Of a DNA stretch of 52,810 nt, positions 49,702 through 52,810 are shown piece after piece. Source of the DNA: Oceanimonas sp052119705 (GTDB lineage: Bacteria; Pseudomonadota; Gammaproteobacteria; Enterobacterales; Aeromonadaceae); NCBI RefSeq assembly GCF_052119705.1, contig NZ_JBGQOP010000023.1:1-52810 (forward strand). Direction: 5' to 3'. Below the pieces are notes generated by a model. It saw only the letters and a program-made list of their open reading frames with translations. It was not told where the DNA came from and did no database searches. The stretch's first letter is position 1; every line of letters starts with the position of its first letter. A program made the position numbers and the translations under genes.

Positions 49702-51132
49702 CTAAGGCGTAAACGTGGCCACACCGGTGGCATCGGGTACGCCATCGGGGCGCCGTTCTAAGATGCTCTGCGGTGAGGTCTGTACGCGTAAGCCCATTTC
49801 ATCTTCACCGCGAATAAACTGACCGCGCAAGCTATTGGGTCTGGCTTCGATAATTTCTACGTCGGCAAAACCACCAATCAGGGTATGGGCACCTTCGAAA
49901 TTCACCACGCGGTTATTCTCGGTACGGCCACGCAGCTCCATCGGATTCATCTTAGAAGGGCCTTCGACCAAGATGCGCTGGGTGGTGCCGAGCATTTGAC
50001 GGCTGATCTGCTGCGCTTGATTGTTGATCTGGGTTTGTAGGCGTGCCAAACGGGCTTTTTTCTCGTCCAAGGGGACATCATCGGGCAAATCGGCGGCCGG
50101 CGTGCCGGGGCGGGCACTAAAGATAAAGCTGTAGCTCAAGTCAAAGCCCACGTCTTTAATCAGCTGCATGGTGCGCTCAAAGTCGTCTTCATCTTCACCG
50201 GGAAAGCCGATGATAAAGTCGGAGCTCACTGTGATGTCTGGGCGTACCGCACGCAGTCGACGGATTTTAGACTTATATTCCAACGCCGTGTGCGCGCGCT
50301 TCATCAGCGTTAAAATGCGATCCGAGCCACTTTGTACCGGCAGGTGTAAAAAGCTCACCAATTCAGGCGTGTCTCTGTAGACCTCAATAATGTCGTCGGT
50401 AAACTCAATCGGATGACTGGTGGTGTAGCGCACGCGGTCAATACCATCGACAGAGGCGACTAAGCGCAACAATTCAGCAAAGCTGCAAATGCTGCCGTCA
50501 TGAGTCTCGCCACGATAGCCGTTCACGTTTTGGCCTAATAAATTCACCTCGCGCACGCCTTGATCGGCAAGCTGGGCGATTTCGTAGAGCACGTCATCCA
50601 TAGGGCGGCTGACTTCTTCGCCGCGGGTATAAGGCACCACGCAAAACGAACAGTACTTAGAACAGCCTTCCATGATGGACACGTAGGCGCTGGCGCCTTC
50701 GGCTCTGGGCTCGGGCAAGTTGTCGAATTTCTCAATCTCGGGGAAGCTCACATCTACCTGAGCGCCGTTCCCTTCGAGCACAGCTTTGATCATGGCCGGT
50801 AGGCGATGCAGAGTCTGCGGACCAAATACTAAATCCACGTAATGGGCACGGGCGCGAATGGCTTCCCCTTCTTGGGAGGCCACGCAACCGCCTACGCCTA
50901 TGACTAGCTTAGGGTTGATCATCTTTAGCGGGCGCCAACGGCCTAACTGATGGAACACCTTTTCTTGCGCTTTCTCACGAATAGAGCAGGTGTTTAGTAG
51001 CAGTACATCGGCTTCTGTTGGGTCGTCGGTGAGCTCATAGCCGTGGGCGGCATCCAGCAGATCGGCCATCTTAGATGAATCGTATTCGTTCATCTGACAG
51101 CCCCAGGTTTTAATGTGAAGTTTTTTGCTCAT
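49702..51132 (-). CDS. miaB: tRNA-2-methylthio-N6-dimethylallyladenosine synthase
   Basis: A 476-residue methylthiotransferase (E. coli 474). The N-terminal cluster cysteines are in WGCQMNEYD, NTCSIRE and GGCVASQ; the radical SAM cluster is CSKYCSFC. A TRAM domain lies near 380-445. It methylthiolates i6A37 of tRNAs. ATG 51132 follows AAGAGAG. It heads miaB-ybeZ-ybeY-corC-lnt and is divergent from ubiF. Confidence 0.97.
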   Translation of the reverse strand: MSKKLHIKTWGCQMNEYDSSKMADLLDAAHGYELTDDPTEADVLLLNTCSIREKAQEKVFHQLGRWRPLKMINPKLVIGVGGCVASQEGEAIRARAHYVDLVFGPQTLHRLPAMIKAVLEGNGAQVDVSFPEIEKFDNLPEPRAEGASAYVSIMEGCSKYCSFCVVPYTRGEEVSRPMDDVLYEIAQLADQGVREVNLLGQNVNGYRGETHDGSICSFAELLRLVASVDGIDRVRYTTSHPIEFTDDIIEVYRDTPELVSFLHLPVQSGSDRILTLMKRAHTALEYKSKIRRLRAVRPDITVSSDFIIGFPGEDEDDFERTMQLIKDVGFDLSYSFIFSARPGTPAADLPDDVPLDEKKARLARLQTQINNQAQQISRQMLGTTQRILVEGPSKMNPMELRGRTENNRVVNFEGAHTLIGGFADVEIIEARPNSLRGQFIRGEDEMGLRVQTSPQSILERRPDGVPDATGVATFTP

Positions 51133-51344
51133 GGCTCTCTTGAGATAACGGCCGCCGTTGACATGACAGCAATGGACATGACGGCAAGGGACATGGGATC
51201 AGGGCGCAAATTCTACTCCTTTATGGCGCGAGTGACCAGATAATATCCAGCCCAACACCCTGCCACACAGAGTAAGAGACGGGCAGATAAGCGCCGAGTT
51301 TGTGTTACTTTTACGATAGAATGAGAAAAAAGCGTGAGGTAGCC

Positions 51345-52541
51345 ATGGACATGCAACAAATGGATATGCAACAGCAAGAGTGTGACATTGCCATTATTGG
51401 CGGCGGTATGGTGGGCGCCTTAGCCGCAGCGTTATTGGCGCCTACTGGGTTGTCGATTCGACTGATAGAAGCCAAACGGCCCACGGAGTTTAACCCAGAG
51501 CAGCCACAGGATTTGCGGGTATCCGCCATTAGCGCCACCTCGGTGGCCTTATTAGAGAAGGCGGGGGCGTGGCAACGTATTCTCGACATGCGCGCTTGGC
51601 CTTATCAACGACTTGAAGCCTACGAGTGGCAAGGTTTTCATACTGAGTTTTCTGCCGCCAGCGTGAACTGTGATTACCTCGGCTACATGGTGGAAAACCG
51701 CCTGATCCAACTCGGCCTGTGGCAAGCCTTGGCGCAATACCCAAACGTGACCCTAGATTGCCCCAATGGGCTGGAAGCGCTGCACCAAACCGAAAGTGGC
51801 GCGTTCCTCACGCTCGCACATGGCCAACAGCTTAACGCCAGCTTAGTGCTTGCTTGTGACGGTGCCGAGTCCTTTACTCGGCAACTCGCCGGCATTGGCA
51901 TCAGTGCTTGGGATTACGGCCAACGATGCATGCTGATCAGCATAGAAGCGGATCAATTAGAGTCAGATATGACGTGGCAGCAATTTACGCCTAGCGGCCC
52001 GCGTGCCTTCTTGCCCTTGGGTAAGGAGCAGGGGTGTTTGGTCTGGTACGACCAAAAACAGCGGATTCAGGCATTGGCCAAATTAGACAACGAGACGCTG
52101 GCCGAGCAAGTGATGGCGAATTTTCCACCGCGCCTAGGCAACTTTAAGGTATTAAGCAAAGGTAGCTTTGCGCTGCGCCGCCGCCACGCCAATCAATATG
52201 TGAAAGGACGCGTGGTGTTACTGGGTGATGCGGCACACACTATAAATCCATTGGCAGGGCAGGGCGTTAACTTGGGCTTTAAAGACGTGGCCGCCATTGT
52301 TGATTTGGTGAGCCAAGGTGCTGAGGCGCAATTAGACATTGGCTCTGTTGAGCGTTTAGCGCGCTATCAGCGCCGTCGTCGGCCCGATAATCTGTTAATG
52401 CAAACCACCATGGATGTCTGCTATCACGCTTTTAGCAATGATATTTTGCCACTGAAAATACTGCGTAACTTAAGTCTTAGGGCGGCTCAGCACAGCGGGC
52501 CGTTAAAAACTCGCGTCATGAAGTATGCGATGGGGCTTTAA
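51345..52541 (+). CDS. ubiF: Ubiquinone-biosynthesis FAD hydroxylase (UbiF type)
   Basis: 398 residues from ATG 51345 (E. coli UbiF 391). A UbiH/UbiF/VisC flavoprotein: IIGGGMVGALAA for ADP binding, RVSAISATS near the front, and GDAAHTINPLAGQGVNLGFKD near residue 280. It hydroxylates the C6 position of demethoxyubiquinol. GAGG lies 5 nt before the chosen ATG; an upstream TTG at 51300 would add 15 unlikely residues. Neighbouring miaB, as in E. coli, favours UbiF over UbiH or UbiI. Confidence 0.88.
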   Translation: MDMQQMDMQQQECDIAIIGGGMVGALAAALLAPTGLSIRLIEAKRPTEFNPEQPQDLRVSAISATSVALLEKAGAWQRILDMRAWPYQRLEAYEWQGFHTEFSAASVNCDYLGYMVENRLIQLGLWQALAQYPNVTLDCPNGLEALHQTESGAFLTLAHGQQLNASLVLACDGAESFTRQLAGIGISAWDYGQRCMLISIEADQLESDMTWQQFTPSGPRAFLPLGKEQGCLVWYDQKQRIQALAKLDNETLAEQVMANFPPRLGNFKVLSKGSFALRRRHANQYVKGRVVLLGDAAHTINPLAGQGVNLGFKDVAAIVDLVSQGAEAQLDIGSVERLARYQRRRRPDNLLMQTTMDVCYHAFSNDILPLKILRNLSLRAAQHSGPLKTRVMKYAMGL

Positions 52542-52583
52542 AGGCAGCAAGAAGCTTGAAGCTGAGAGCTGGAAGATAAACAT

Positions 52584-52615
52584 AACCCCCGAGTCGCAAG
52601 ACTCGGGGTTTTTCT
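52584..52615 (+). terminator. Terminator of ubiF
   Basis: CCCCGAGTC, a GCAA tetraloop, GACTCGGGG and a T run. Confidence 0.93.
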
Positions 52616-52632
52616 TTGTATTTAATGTTAGT

Positions 52633-52682
52633 CAAACGCCGAATAGCAAAAAGTCAGCACTAGGCTGGCTTTTTACTTAATG
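52633..52682 (-). repeat. 50-bp direct repeat with terminator, copy 1
   Basis: CAAACGC...ACTTAATG carrying a hairpin AGTCAGC/GCTGGCT with T and A runs. It recurs at 52761-52810 with only a few differences, 128 bp away. On the minus strand it follows the 3' end of the tRNA-like sequence. Confidence 0.88.
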
Positions 52683-52762
52683 GCTGGGGTACCGAGAATC
52701 GAGCCTGGGCACTGAGGCCGAGATCAAAACCCACTGCCTTGCCGTAGTTTAGATAGGTGCCA
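52681..52762 (-). pseudogene. Decayed tRNA-Gln(UUG)-like sequence
   Basis: On the minus strand the 3' part ends TACCCCAGCCA, exactly as a tRNA-Gln. It has GGCAAGGCAGTGGG, an anticodon loop TTTTGAT (UUG) and a T-arm-like GGCTCGATTC. The 5' acceptor strand (TGGCACC) pairs at only three of seven positions, and the T and anticodon stems are mispaired, so it should not be functional. E. coli also has tRNA-Gln genes near ubiF. Confidence 0.6.
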
Positions 52763-52810
52763 AACGCTAGATAGCAAAAAGCCAGCACTAGGCTGGCTTT
52801 TTACTTAATG
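52761..52810 (-). repeat. 50-bp direct repeat with terminator, copy 2
   Basis: Same unit as 52633-52682, with a perfect AAAAAGCCAGC/GCTGGCTTTTT stem. The window stops at ...CTTAATG, the point at which the tRNA-like sequence begins after copy 1, so another tRNA probably follows outside the window. Confidence 0.85.

Noticed and set aside
52633..52810. Integron attC-like or phage attachment repeats
   Set aside because: No attC core sites or integrase; the spacing and the tRNA-like insert fit tandem duplication better.

Overview
This 52.8-kb window looks like chromosomal DNA of a marine-type gammaproteobacterium. I infer Aeromonadales, close to Oceanisphaera, Oceanimonas or Zobellella. The grounds are a crl-proBA locus, the order rodA-mltB-rlpA-dacA, moderate GC, and dense families of short intergenic repeats. 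The assignment rests on gene order and recognised proteins, not on a database search.

Left part (1-11 kb): pepD and a methyl-accepting chemotaxis protein on the minus strand, then on the plus strand gpt, crl, proB, proA, a small Cys-pair protein of unknown function and a 912-residue DUF2339 membrane protein. Next (11-15.5 kb) is a thiamine module on the minus strand. It has two nearly identical promoter-plus-TPP-riboswitch leaders. One precedes a TonB-dependent receptor (omr1-like). The other precedes a PnuC-type transporter (pnuT-like) followed by a 2-oxoglutarate/Fe(II) oxygenase of the isopenicillin-N-synthase family. This suggests outer-membrane uptake, inner-membrane uptake and an oxidative step, all sensed by TPP.

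Middle part (15.7-30 kb): accessory and lineage-variable genes. They are an FAD monooxygenase with an N-terminal DnaJ-like zinc finger, an AT-rich FRG-domain gene between palindromic elements, a LysE exporter with an ScsB/ScsD-type thiol-redox operon, yceB, yaiI with a DUF2750 gene, aroG, a divergent EamA exporter and MocR regulator pair, and a divergent TetR regulator and HPP membrane protein pair with three operator palindromes.

Right part (30-52.5 kb): the conserved envelope, lipoate, translation and replication cluster known from E. coli, almost all on the minus strand. It comprises miaB-ybeZ-ybeY-corC-lnt, then leuS-lptE-holA-nadD-rsfS-rlmH-mrdA-rodA-mltB-rlpA-dacA, then ybeD-lipB-lipA, with ybeL divergent from leuS and ubiF divergent from miaB. 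Beyond ubiF the window ends in a decayed tRNA-Gln-like sequence between two direct repeats that carry terminators, probably the edge of a tRNA array.

The least explained signal is in the intergenic DNA. There are hairpins built from degenerate 7-bp repeats (GTRAGGN and a GC-rich GGYGCTN form), a roughly 186-bp MITE-like foldback family (three copies plus one partial), and REP/BIME clusters with GTAG heads. No rRNA, CRISPR array, intact transposase or prophage was seen.
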